Shown here piece after piece: positions 35,741-44,014 of a DNA stretch of 64,000 nt. Numbering within the stretch: the stretch's first letter is position 1; each line of letters opens with the position of its first letter. The notes beneath the pieces were generated by a model. That model worked only from the letters and a program-made list of their open reading frames with translations. It made no database searches and was not told the DNA's origin. The DNA is from Chitinophagales bacterium. GTDB lineage: Bacteria; Bacteroidota; Bacteroidia; Chitinophagales; Saprospiraceae. The stretch spans positions 372,001 to 436,000 of the forward strand of contig JAAFJY010000002.1 of NCBI GenBank assembly GCA_013299105.1, written 5' to 3'. The position numbers and the translations under genes are program-made.

Positions 35741-36883
35741 ATGCCACCCCTAATCATTTTCAACTCCCATCCCATCCAATACTACGCGCCGCTTTACGCC
35801 CGCATGGTCCGCGAAGGCATTGCGTTGGAACTGTGGTATGGCTCCGACGAAACCCTCGCAGGCGCACGCGACCGTGAATTTGGCGTTGACATCAAATGGG
35901 ACATCCCCTTGCTGGAGGGTTACGCATACCGTTTTTTTAAAAACCATTCCCCCCAGCCCGGCATCGGGCGCGGATTTCTGGGCTTGCTCAATTTTGGCAT
36001 CATTGCTGCCCTGTGGCGGGCTCCGCGTAGCCTGATCTGGGTACACGGTTGGAGCTATGCTTCCTGCTGGTTGATGCTTATTTTTGGTCGCTTGTTTGGG
36101 CACCAGGTGGCCCTGCGTGGGGAAAATCCCTTGAACCAGGAGCTGCTCAAATCAGGTAAAAATCGCTTTTTAAAACGCCTTTTTTACCAGCACTTTTTGT
36201 TTCGCTTCGTGCATCATTTTTTGTACATCGGCCAGGAAAACAAGGCTTTTTACCGCTATTTTGGCGTGCCCGAACGGAAATTGCATTTTTGCCCTTATGC
36301 CGTCGACAATGAGCGTTTTCAAGCCGTGGCGCGGCAATATGAGGGGCAAAAACCCGAGCTGCGCCGTGCACTGGGCCTGCCCGAAAATGCCTGGATTATC
36401 CTGTTCAGCGGCAAATACATCCACAAAAAAAGACCCCTGGACCTGCTCCGGGCCTACCATCAACTGAATGACCCCGCCACTGCCCTGGTGATGGTGGGCG
36501 AAGGGGAATTACGCGGAGAAATGGAACAATACATCGCCAAAAACCACTTGAAAAACGTGGTTTTGACGGGTTTCGTCAACCAACAAGAAATCCCGAAGTA
36601 TTACGCTGCTGCTGACCTGTTTGTGCTCTGCTCGGGCGAAGGCGAAACCTGGGGCCTGGTGCTCAATGAGGCCATGAATTTCGACCTACCCGTGATTGTA
36701 TCGGACCTGGCGGGCAGTGGCCCGGATTTGGCTCCTGATGCCCGCTTTCCCCTGGGCGAGGTGACTGCATTGTGTGAAAAAATCCACATGGTGCGTGAAA
36801 AGTCAATTCCCTCCAACAGCCGACAGCGCATTGACCAGTACAGCTATGCACAGATTATTGAGGCGGTGCGCAGCCTGATTTGA
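35741..36883 (+). CDS. Family 4 glycosyltransferase
   Basis: A GT-B enzyme of about 380 residues. The N-terminus PLIIFNSHPIQYYAPLYARM is distinctive for a GT4 subgroup in Bacteroidota O-antigen loci; LFSGKYIHKKRPLDLLRAY and CSGEGETWGLVLNEAMNFDLP give the donor-binding half and the E-x7-E motif. ATG 35741 is chosen because the frame upstream of it (to 35717) is REP sequence. The REP array runs right up to this start, so its translation could depend on whether that palindrome is folded. Confidence 0.87.
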   Translation: MPPLIIFNSHPIQYYAPLYARMVREGIALELWYGSDETLAGARDREFGVDIKWDIPLLEGYAYRFFKNHSPQPGIGRGFLGLLNFGIIAALWRAPRSLIWVHGWSYASCWLMLIFGRLFGHQVALRGENPLNQELLKSGKNRFLKRLFYQHFLFRFVHHFLYIGQENKAFYRYFGVPERKLHFCPYAVDNERFQAVARQYEGQKPELRRALGLPENAWIILFSGKYIHKKRPLDLLRAYHQLNDPATALVMVGEGELRGEMEQYIAKNHLKNVVLTGFVNQQEIPKYYAAADLFVLCSGEGETWGLVLNEAMNFDLPVIVSDLAGSGPDLAPDARFPLGEVTALCEKIHMVREKSIPSNSRQRIDQYSYAQIIEAVRSLI

Positions 36884-37163
36884 AATCGGGTCATGTAGAG
36901 ACAGGGCATGCCCTGTCTAACGACACGTTAGACAAAAACACCCCCAATGCCCAAATCCCACGCAGAATTTACATAAATCACATGCACAGATATATAATGC
37001 CTCCCACATCTCCAAACAAAAAAGACCTCAAGATGCATTTTGCATTGGAGCAAAATACATCTCCGGGCTAGGCGGAGACAGGGCGTGCCCTGTCCCTACA
37101 AAAAATGGTGATTTAATTGCAAATCTCCCTAAAAACCTTTAATATCGTCTTTAAAAATCCATC
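36884..37163. repeat. Two REP copies between the GT4 and DUF4240 genes
   Basis: A forward REP at 36895-36918 lies 11 bp after the GT4 stop codon; a reverse, slightly changed REP (GGGCGTGCCCTGTCC) is at 37073-37098. Nothing else is recognised. Confidence 0.75.
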
Positions 37164-37718
37164 ATGACCGAACGCATCAATTTACCTTTATCCGCCCTTG
37201 ATGAAGCTTTTGTTCAAAAGCTCAAACGCCAGTATGGGGCACATACGCGTTTGGACATCCAGGTGGTCAACCTAGATGATGGTCCTGCCTTGGGGGAAGC
37301 CGGATTTTGGAACATCATTGATCAATTAGACTGGGAGGCTGATACCGATCAAGCCATGCTAGAACCCGCTATTGTTGCCTTGTCCAAACACCCGCTCGGC
37401 CATATCTACCAGTTTGAAGACCTAATGGCCGAAAAACTTAGGGCTTTGGATACCCCACAACATGCGGCAGCGGCTTATCCCGATCGCAAATACATTTCAG
37501 TTGATGGCTTTTTATACCTGCGCGCAGCTGTGGTGGCGAGTGGCAATGCAGATTATCAGGAAATACTAGCACAACCTAATTTGCTTGATCCTGATGCTGA
37601 TTTTGAAGCACTTTTGTCTTTGGCAGCAAAGGCTTATGAAAGAAAAACAGGCCAGGTTTTTGATTATTTTGCGCCGCTGAGTTATGAGACGTATGCAAAT
37701 GAAGAGGCGTGGCAATGA
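37164..37718 (+). CDS. DUF4240-like hypothetical protein
   Basis: A 184-residue acidic protein with no signal peptide. GEAGFWNIIDQLDWEADTDQAML, ALSKHPLGHIYQFEDLMAEKL and KYISVDGFLYLRAAVVASG followed by FEALLSLAAKAYERKTG are the pattern of the DUF4240 family, of unknown function and often found near toxins or immunity proteins. It lies between REP copies, not in an obvious operon with the glycan genes, and is linked by ATGA overlap to a tiny frame downstream. Family assignment is from memory of the motif order and not a search. Confidence 0.7.
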   Translation: MTERINLPLSALDEAFVQKLKRQYGAHTRLDIQVVNLDDGPALGEAGFWNIIDQLDWEADTDQAMLEPAIVALSKHPLGHIYQFEDLMAEKLRALDTPQHAAAAYPDRKYISVDGFLYLRAAVVASGNADYQEILAQPNLLDPDADFEALLSLAAKAYERKTGQVFDYFAPLSYETYANEEAWQ

Positions 37719-37816
37719 AAAGACGAAAATCGAGTCACAGAAATGCTTTAGACAACAACAAAGAGCACCATCTTTATGAGTTTCATGATTTAGAACAAGA
37801 TGAAACCTTTAAATAG
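37715..37816 (+). CDS. Possible 33-residue small protein
   Basis: ATG overlaps the stop codon of the DUF4240 gene (ATGA), then 33 codons of a highly charged, His/Asp/Glu-rich peptide (HHLYEFHDLEQDE) to a TAG stop. Coupled position is the only support; it could equally be chance. Confidence 0.35.
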   Translation: MKRRKSSHRNALDNNKEHHLYEFHDLEQDETFK

Positions 37817-37861
37817 GGCATAAGTTCCGACCCTATTGGTGAGGATGGATTGAGCAAACGA

Positions 37862-38047
37862 ATGAGAGTACAACTTGATTTGCTTAACCTTGCAGTAGGT
37901 TGGATTCGCTATATTGGCAGAGTCTTGTTAATGGGTATCTCTGGCAGAAAAGCTGCTGAAGAGATTGAAGATGAGTACATGACTAATTTTGAGGCTAAAC
38001 ACGGTCGCTTGCCTCGAGGCAACAAAAAGAAAAACCGTAAAAACTAG
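37862..38047 (+). CDS. Possible small basic protein
   Basis: An open frame of 61 codons from ATG 37862 (TTG 37850 would give 65). It has a short hydrophobic stretch (LLNLAVGWIRYIGRVLLMGI) followed by an acidic patch and a Lys/Arg-rich C-terminus (GNKKKNRKN), the look of a small membrane-associated protein. It lies 45 bp after the 33-codon frame and may be co-transcribed with DUF4240. I do not recognise a family. Confidence 0.45.
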   Translation: MRVQLDLLNLAVGWIRYIGRVLLMGISGRKAAEEIEDEYMTNFEAKHGRLPRGNKKKNRKN

Positions 38048-38575
38048 CGTTGGGTGCATCGGAATCCCAAAATCGAAGCCTGATTGTAGAGACAGGGCAT
38101 GCCCTGTCTTCGCGAGATGCGAGGAAGGATTGTATTTATAGACAGAAACCTGCCCTAAATAACCTTGCTGAATTGGAAATATTGGTGTAGCAAAAATCAT
38201 AACACGTTGGGGTACATCATATATATAGATATTCAAGGTTTTTTTAGGGATATTGATTTTTTCTTTATTTTTTCTGATATTACCTTAGACAGGGCGTGCC
38301 CTGTCTCTACAAACCCCGTTCTTGAATCAAATGCTGCGGATTTTGGAGGTTTGGTGCTAGCGGACCAGCCTAATCTAAATTTGCTCAAAAAAATCAACCC
38401 ACCTTTACAAGAATCTCGCTAAAGATTCGTTCCTAAAAATCGAAATTGGGCAAATAAACCCCAATTTTGCATCCCCTGATCTCTACCTGCCTTTTGTACC
38501 TGTAAATAATAGGTACATTGTGCAGCAAAGGAAACAGCCCCCTTCATCCCCCATTCAGGCAACACAAAAACCAAC
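38048..38575. repeat. Second copy of the REP-bounded duplicate, then a gene-free leader
   Basis: 38086-38312 is copy 2 of the duplication at 34876-35118, with a forward REP at 38086 and a reverse REP at 38285. The remaining ~260 bp to the wzt start contain AT-rich non-coding sequence in which I see no gene or clear promoter. Confidence 0.75.
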
Positions 38576-39898
38576 ATGAGCGACATCGTCATCCAGGCGG
38601 AAGGCTTGAGTAAAAAATACCTCATTGGGCACCAGCAGGAGCGCGGCAGCACCACCTTTCGCGAAATGCTGACGGGTGGGGTCAAAAATACCCTGCAAAA
38701 AACCCGGCAATTGTTTGCGGGTGAACAAATCATGGAGGCCGACAGCGTGGAAGAATTCTGGGCCCTGCGCGACCTGGACTTTGAGATCAAACGTGGCGAC
38801 CGCGTGGGCATCATCGGGCGCAATGGTGCTGGCAAAAGCACCTTGCTCAAAATCCTAAGCCGCATCACTGAGCCTACCAAGGGCCAATTGCGCATTCGCG
38901 GGCGGGTGGCCAGCCTGCTGGAAGTAGGCACGGGGTTTCATGCCGAGTTGAGTGGCCGCGAAAACATCTTCCTCAATGGGGCCATTCTGGGCATGAGCCG
39001 CCAGGAAATCAAATCCAAATTCGACGAGATCGTGGACTTTGCCGGGGTCGAAAAGTTCCTCGATACCCCCGTCAAGCGCTACTCATCGGGCATGTACGTG
39101 CGCCTGGCTTTTGCCGTAGCTGCCCACTTGGAGCCAGAGATTTTGATCGTGGATGAGGTCTTGGCGGTAGGGGATGCGGAGTTTCAAAAGAAGTGTTTGG
39201 GAAAGATGGAGGAGGTTAGTGCGAATGAGGGTCGGACTGTTTTGTTTGTTAGTCATAATATGGATGCGATTGAAGTTCTATGTAATAATGTGATTTGGCT
39301 AAAACAAGGTTTGATCAATAAATCAGGTAACGCTTCTGAAGTCATTTCTGAGTACTTGAAAATAAATACAAGTGTATCGACTTATCAAGTTGATTGGTTG
39401 GATGAAGAAGCTCCAGGCTCTGAAGTTGTCAAATTAAAATCATGTAGCATAGTCGATTCAGAAAGAGTCGCAAAAAGGATGTTTTCTTCTGATGAAGAAA
39501 TTGGGATTTGTTTTGACTATGAAGTTTTTAAGCCCAATAATATTATTTGGGCCGGGTTTAATATTTACAATGAAAAAAATATAAACGTTTTCGATTCTCA
39601 TTCTTTTAATTTAGACGAATATATTAAGCCTCACTCGATAGGTGATCATCAGGTCATTGCATGGATTCCAAAAGAGTTACTGAATTTAGGATCTTATTCA
39701 GTCAGTATTGCGCTTTTTAATCACAACCTAGGGGTTATTCATTGCTATGTTAAAGAAGTATTGTTTTTTCAACTTTTCGATGGAGAGAATAGCATTTTTT
39801 TGAAGCATAAATTCGGAAGTAGTCTCCCCGGAATAGTTCGCCCAAATCTAGTATGGGAGATCAAACAACTCACAAGTTTAAAACAAAGGTACTCATGA
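38576..39898 (+). CDS. wzt: ABC transporter ATPase for polysaccharide export (Wzt)
   Basis: A 440-residue ATPase. The nucleotide-binding domain has Walker A GRNGAGKST at 81-89, signature YSSGM at 169-173 and Walker B ILIVDE at 189-194, and the short insertion before residue 60 seen in Wzt proteins. Residues from about 260 to the end form the C-terminal glycan-recognition domain (Wzt_C-like beta-sandwich). At about codon 219 (near base 39230) base composition changes abruptly from GC-rich to AT-rich while the reading frame continues, a sign that the glycan-specific end was replaced by recombination. The next gene overlaps by ATGA. Confidence 0.9.
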   Translation: MSDIVIQAEGLSKKYLIGHQQERGSTTFREMLTGGVKNTLQKTRQLFAGEQIMEADSVEEFWALRDLDFEIKRGDRVGIIGRNGAGKSTLLKILSRITEPTKGQLRIRGRVASLLEVGTGFHAELSGRENIFLNGAILGMSRQEIKSKFDEIVDFAGVEKFLDTPVKRYSSGMYVRLAFAVAAHLEPEILIVDEVLAVGDAEFQKKCLGKMEEVSANEGRTVLFVSHNMDAIEVLCNNVIWLKQGLINKSGNASEVISEYLKINTSVSTYQVDWLDEEAPGSEVVKLKSCSIVDSERVAKRMFSSDEEIGICFDYEVFKPNNIIWAGFNIYNEKNINVFDSHSFNLDEYIKPHSIGDHQVIAWIPKELLNLGSYSVSIALFNHNLGVIHCYVKEVLFFQLFDGENSIFLKHKFGSSLPGIVRPNLVWEIKQLTSLKQRYS

Positions 39899-40752
39899 AA
39901 GAACTTAAAGTAACTGGCGAGAGGCTGGTCACCAATAGTTATTTTGGTCATATTGGTATGTATGAACACTTGCATCGTTATGCTCTGGCTTTAGAGCTTG
40001 CAAGTGGGAAAGTAGTATTAGACATAGCTTCGGGGGAAGGATATGGGTCTAATTTGTTAGCGGGTGTTGCCTCAAAGGTGATTGGTGTTGATGTTTCTGA
40101 AGAAGCAATTATACATGCCAATGAAAAATACAAAAAAGATAATTTAGAGTATCTACTTGGGAGTACAAGTGCTATCCCTTTACCTGATAGCTCTATTGAT
40201 CTATATGTTAGTTTTGAAACGATTGAACACCATGATGAGCATCTTCAAATGATGATGGAAGCCAAAAGGGTCTTGAAACCAAATGGCATCTTGATATTAT
40301 CTTCCCCGGAAAAAACTATTTACCAGAAAAGAGATCCAAGTAACCCTTTTCATATCAAAGAAATAACTTTAGAAGAATTGGAAACACTGATTTCTACTAA
40401 TTTTAAATATCATGAATCCTTTGCACAAAGAGTTTTTTTTGGCACAATGATCAACCCGATTCATAAAAAAATTAGCTCATTTGCTGAGTACGATGGTGGT
40501 TTTTATGAAATTAATAAGATGATGAAAAAAGTTGAACTTTTCAACGAGCCGTTTTTCAATTTAATTGTAGCAAGTGATCAAGAATTAGATTTATCCAATT
40601 TTCCAGGTCATTCTGTTTTTAATGCTTATGACGTATATTTCAAAGAGATGAACACCATTAAACAAATGTATGAGCAGTCAAGCGCATATAAAATTGCTAT
40701 GATATTAAGGAGGATATACAGCCCTGTTAGAAATTTGTTCAGATTGTCATAA
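39895..40752 (+). CDS. SAM-dependent methyltransferase
   Basis: A 285-residue class I methyltransferase, AT-rich like the end of wzt. VTGERLVTNSYFGHIGMYEHLHRY is followed by motif I VLDIASGEGYGSNLLA, VIGVDVSEEAI (motif II) and PLPDSSIDLYVSFETIEHHDE. ATG 39895 overlaps the wzt stop; the 14 extra residues from GTG 39853 lie inside wzt and are rejected. In Wzt/Wzm systems a terminal methyl group often caps the chain and is read by the Wzt C-terminal domain, so a chain-terminating role is an attractive inference from this coupling. Confidence 0.85.
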   Translation: MKELKVTGERLVTNSYFGHIGMYEHLHRYALALELASGKVVLDIASGEGYGSNLLAGVASKVIGVDVSEEAIIHANEKYKKDNLEYLLGSTSAIPLPDSSIDLYVSFETIEHHDEHLQMMMEAKRVLKPNGILILSSPEKTIYQKRDPSNPFHIKEITLEELETLISTNFKYHESFAQRVFFGTMINPIHKKISSFAEYDGGFYEINKMMKKVELFNEPFFNLIVASDQELDLSNFPGHSVFNAYDVYFKEMNTIKQMYEQSSAYKIAMILRRIYSPVRNLFRLS

Positions 40753-40776
40753 TAAATTTTTGAATAAAAAGCATCC

Positions 40777-41889
40777 ATGACCAAACTAATCGCCTTCCAT
40801 CTCCCCCAATACCATCCTATCCCTGAAAATGACGAATGGTGGGGCAAAGGTTTTACCGAATGGACCAATGTGGGTAAGGCCAAACCTCTGTTCAAAGGTC
40901 ATTATCAGCCTCATTTGCCTGCTGATTTGGGCTTTTACGACCTACGTTTGCCTGAAGCCCGCCAGGCTCAGGCAGAACTGGCTCGTCAGTATGGTATTCA
41001 TGGTTTTTGTTATTATCATTACTGGTTTCAGGGGAAACGGCTTTTGGAAAAACCACTTGATGCTATTTTACAATCTAAGGAGCCTGATTTCCCTTTTATG
41101 TTGTGTTGGGCCAACGAAAACTGGACCCGACGTTGGGATGGAGGAGATCAGATTGTGTTGATGAAGCAAGACTACTCTTCCGCGGATGCCCTAGCGCATA
41201 TTCACATGCTGCTACCTTTCTTTAGGAATGAGCGTTATATTCGGGTAAATGGCAAACCGTTTTTTGCCATTTATCGATCTCCGATCATAACTAATCTGGA
41301 AGAGTATATTCACATCTTCCGCACAGAAGCTCAAAAAGAAGGCATTGAATTGTACATTGCTAGGGTAGAAAGTCATGCTCAATTCGGAAAGGAGCATATG
41401 ACTAATTTTGATGCAGGTATTGAGTTTCAACCTTTCGCGAAGACCTGGTCTGAGTTTCTAGAGTCTATGGATAGTACGCAAAGGCAGTTACCTGATCGTA
41501 TCCGAAGAAAGCTTTTACACATTTCCGGGTTTTTTTCTAAGCTCAAAAAAAAATTCAGCTACGAGCGCTATGGTGATTATGTGGATTTTTTGATCAAAAA
41601 CTATCAATATCAACAAGAATATGTTTGTTACCCAGGCGCATCGCCCTCTTGGGATAACACTGCTCGAAGAGGCGATAACGCTTTTTTATTGAGAGGCAGT
41701 ACACCGCAAAAATTCCAGGAATGGCTTCAGTTTCACAAAGACAATTATCGACCTGCATCATCAGAAGAAAATTTTCTCTTTATCAATGCTTGGAATGAAT
41801 GGGCCGAAGGCAACCATTTGGAACCCTGCCAAAAATGGGGTTTGAAATACTTAGAGGCAGTGAAAGAAGTTTATGGTACCTCCAACTAA
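40777..41889 (+). CDS. WbsX-family glycosyltransferase-like protein, copy 1
   Basis: A 370-residue protein of the WbsX/GH99-like group. MTKLIAFHLPQYHPIPENDE, WWGKGFTEWTNVGKAKPLF, FCYYHYWFQGKRLLEKP and FMLCWANENWTRRWDG are the hallmark motifs, and INAWNEWAEGNHLEP closes the domain. WbsX proteins occur in O-antigen loci and act as glycosyltransferases or glycan-processing enzymes; the exact reaction is not known. A second, closely similar gene follows 36 bp downstream, and codon use differs between the two although the protein starts are nearly identical. Confidence 0.88.
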   Translation: MTKLIAFHLPQYHPIPENDEWWGKGFTEWTNVGKAKPLFKGHYQPHLPADLGFYDLRLPEARQAQAELARQYGIHGFCYYHYWFQGKRLLEKPLDAILQSKEPDFPFMLCWANENWTRRWDGGDQIVLMKQDYSSADALAHIHMLLPFFRNERYIRVNGKPFFAIYRSPIITNLEEYIHIFRTEAQKEGIELYIARVESHAQFGKEHMTNFDAGIEFQPFAKTWSEFLESMDSTQRQLPDRIRRKLLHISGFFSKLKKKFSYERYGDYVDFLIKNYQYQQEYVCYPGASPSWDNTARRGDNAFLLRGSTPQKFQEWLQFHKDNYRPASSEENFLFINAWNEWAEGNHLEPCQKWGLKYLEAVKEVYGTSN

Positions 41890-41925
41890 TAATAAGGGAA
41901 ACCTATAAAATCACATTGTCCTAAT

Positions 41926-43050
41926 ATGACTAAACTAATCGCCTTCCACCTCCCTCAATACCACCCCATCCCCGAAAACGATGAATGGTGGGGCAAGGGC
42001 TTTACCGAATGGACCAATGTTGCCAAGGCCAAACCGCTGTTCAAAGGCCATTACCAACCACATTTCCCTGCGGATTTGGGCTACTACGACCTGCGTTTGC
42101 CCGAAGCCCGCCAGGCCCAGGCGGATCTGGCTCGTCAATACGGTATTCATGGATTTTGTTATTACCATTATTGGTTTCAAGGCAAAAGGTTGTTGGAAAA
42201 GCCCCTTGATGCAATCCTACAGACCAAAGAACCCGATTTTCCATTTATGCTGTGCTGGGCCAACGAAAATTGGACCCGTCGCTGGGATGGAGGGGATCAA
42301 ATCATTTTGATGGAGCAAAACTATTCGACAGAAGATGCGCTTGCACATATTCAAATGCTTTTGCCATTTTTCAAAGACGAACGATACATTAAAATAGAAG
42401 GCAAGCCATTTTTTGCAATCTATCGCTCTCCAGTCATTCCTAATTTAGATGAATATTTGCAAGTTTTCAGAACTGAAGCAGCTAAAGAAGGATTGGAGTT
42501 GTATATCGCCAGGGTTGAAAGCCACCATCAAATCGGCGCAGCTTACATGCCTGGATTTGAGGCCGCAATCGAGTTTCAACCTTTCGCCCAACAGTGGATT
42601 GATTTTCTCAGTTCAAAAGATAGTTTGCATGGGAACCTCAAATACAAAGCCATGCGAAAAATCTTGCGCATGACCGGATTGTTTCCACAAGTATTGAAAA
42701 ACCTGGCCTTCGAATATTATAGCGATTATGTGGACTTTACTTTGAAAAGCTACCAATATCCTGGCGATTATGTAAAATTCCCAGGCGTTACACCAGCCTG
42801 GGACAATACCGCGAGAAGGGGCAACAATGCATTCCTGCTGAGAGAAAGCACCCCCGAAAAATTCAAAGAATGGTTGGTTTTCCACCGGGATCATTATCAA
42901 CCAGCATCCAGCGAAGAAAACTTCCTTTTCATCAATGCCTGGAATGAGTGGGCCGAAGGCAATCACCTTGAGCCCGACCGCAAGTGGGGGCATGCCTATC
43001 TTGAGGCCGTAAAAGCTGTATTCAGCAATCAAAATCAGCAAGCTGAATGA
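41926..43050 (+). CDS. WbsX-family glycosyltransferase-like protein, copy 2
   Basis: A 374-residue paralogue of the preceding gene. Over the first ~130 residues only a handful of differences are visible, but the middle (about 205-280) is divergent, as if the part that selects the substrate had changed. DNA synonymous positions differ widely and this copy is GC-richer, so the pair is more likely two acquired relatives than a recent tandem duplication. It overlaps the next gene by 4 bp (ATGA). Confidence 0.88.
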   Translation: MTKLIAFHLPQYHPIPENDEWWGKGFTEWTNVAKAKPLFKGHYQPHFPADLGYYDLRLPEARQAQADLARQYGIHGFCYYHYWFQGKRLLEKPLDAILQTKEPDFPFMLCWANENWTRRWDGGDQIILMEQNYSTEDALAHIQMLLPFFKDERYIKIEGKPFFAIYRSPVIPNLDEYLQVFRTEAAKEGLELYIARVESHHQIGAAYMPGFEAAIEFQPFAQQWIDFLSSKDSLHGNLKYKAMRKILRMTGLFPQVLKNLAFEYYSDYVDFTLKSYQYPGDYVKFPGVTPAWDNTARRGNNAFLLRESTPEKFKEWLVFHRDHYQPASSEENFLFINAWNEWAEGNHLEPDRKWGHAYLEAVKAVFSNQNQQAE

Positions 43051-44003
43051 GTACCAGTTCAGCACAAAAGCGGGCTGCAGTCATGGTAATTACGTACAAT
43101 CAAGGCGCTTTTATTGGTCAAACCCTGGACAGCATCCTGGCTCAAAAAGTTGAATTTCCTTGGGAGATTCTGATCGCCGATGATGGCTCCAGCGATGAAA
43201 CCCGTGACATCATCTTGGATTATCAACAGCGATTTCCTGCGCGCATCAAAGTTTTTTTGCGCGAAAAAAACCTGGGTACTTTTCGCAATACTGTGCGTTT
43301 GATCGAAGAAGCGGAGGCCGATTTTCTGGCCATTTGCGAAGGGGATGACTATTGGACGGATGAAAACAAACTGCAAAAACAGGTTGATTTCTTGTCCCAA
43401 AACCCTGATTTCGTAAGTTGCTGTCACAATGTGCTGCACTTGGAAGCATACAAAACGGAAGCGCCTTTTTCCCCCCGTTATCCAAGTGAAGGTGATAAGG
43501 TGTTTGAAGAAAAAGACTTTCTGGAGCGCTTGCCTTGGATCATTGCGGTATCGCTGGTGTTTCGCAATCCACGTCATTTCGACCCGCAATTCAGTGAAAA
43601 GATGCATTCCTTTTTGGAGGAAGGCACGATGCCCCTTGCCGATTGGCCTTACAATTTCATCCTAAGCAAACACGGTAAAACGCAATATTTTGACCAAATC
43701 ATGGCGGTGTATCGCGTCCACGAAAAAGGGCTTTGGAGCAGCGCCAAGCAACATACCCAAACGCGGTGGAATTTTCAAATTCTCAATGCGATGGTGCGCT
43801 TGGAACACCAACCTTCTTTTATTCACCGGATTGAGGCCACCCGCGAAACTTTTTACTTGCCCTTGTTCCTGGGTTACTTGCGCGAAAGGCAATTAGGTCT
43901 GGCACTAGGTTTTTTGGCAAAACTTATTTTTCGGACTTCGTGGTCTTACAAAATGCGCAAAGCGAAACAAGTCCTGGATTTTTTTCGCAATAAGCAAACT
44001 TGA
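43047..44003 (+). CDS. Family 2 glycosyltransferase
   Basis: A 318-residue GT-A enzyme: AAVMVITYNQGAFIGQTLDSI, ILIADDGSSDETRDII and FLAICEGDDYWTDENKL, where GDD is the DXD metal site. CCHNVLHLEAYKTE and the C-terminal FRTSWSYKMRKAKQVLDFF follow. It starts inside the WbsX stop codon, so it is translated with it. Sequence type fits glycosyltransferases that add hexoses or rhamnose in O-antigens; donor unknown. Confidence 0.86.
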   Translation: MSTSSAQKRAAVMVITYNQGAFIGQTLDSILAQKVEFPWEILIADDGSSDETRDIILDYQQRFPARIKVFLREKNLGTFRNTVRLIEEAEADFLAICEGDDYWTDENKLQKQVDFLSQNPDFVSCCHNVLHLEAYKTEAPFSPRYPSEGDKVFEEKDFLERLPWIIAVSLVFRNPRHFDPQFSEKMHSFLEEGTMPLADWPYNFILSKHGKTQYFDQIMAVYRVHEKGLWSSAKQHTQTRWNFQILNAMVRLEHQPSFIHRIEATRETFYLPLFLGYLRERQLGLALGFLAKLIFRTSWSYKMRKAKQVLDFFRNKQT

Positions 44004-44014
44004 TTTTTACTATT

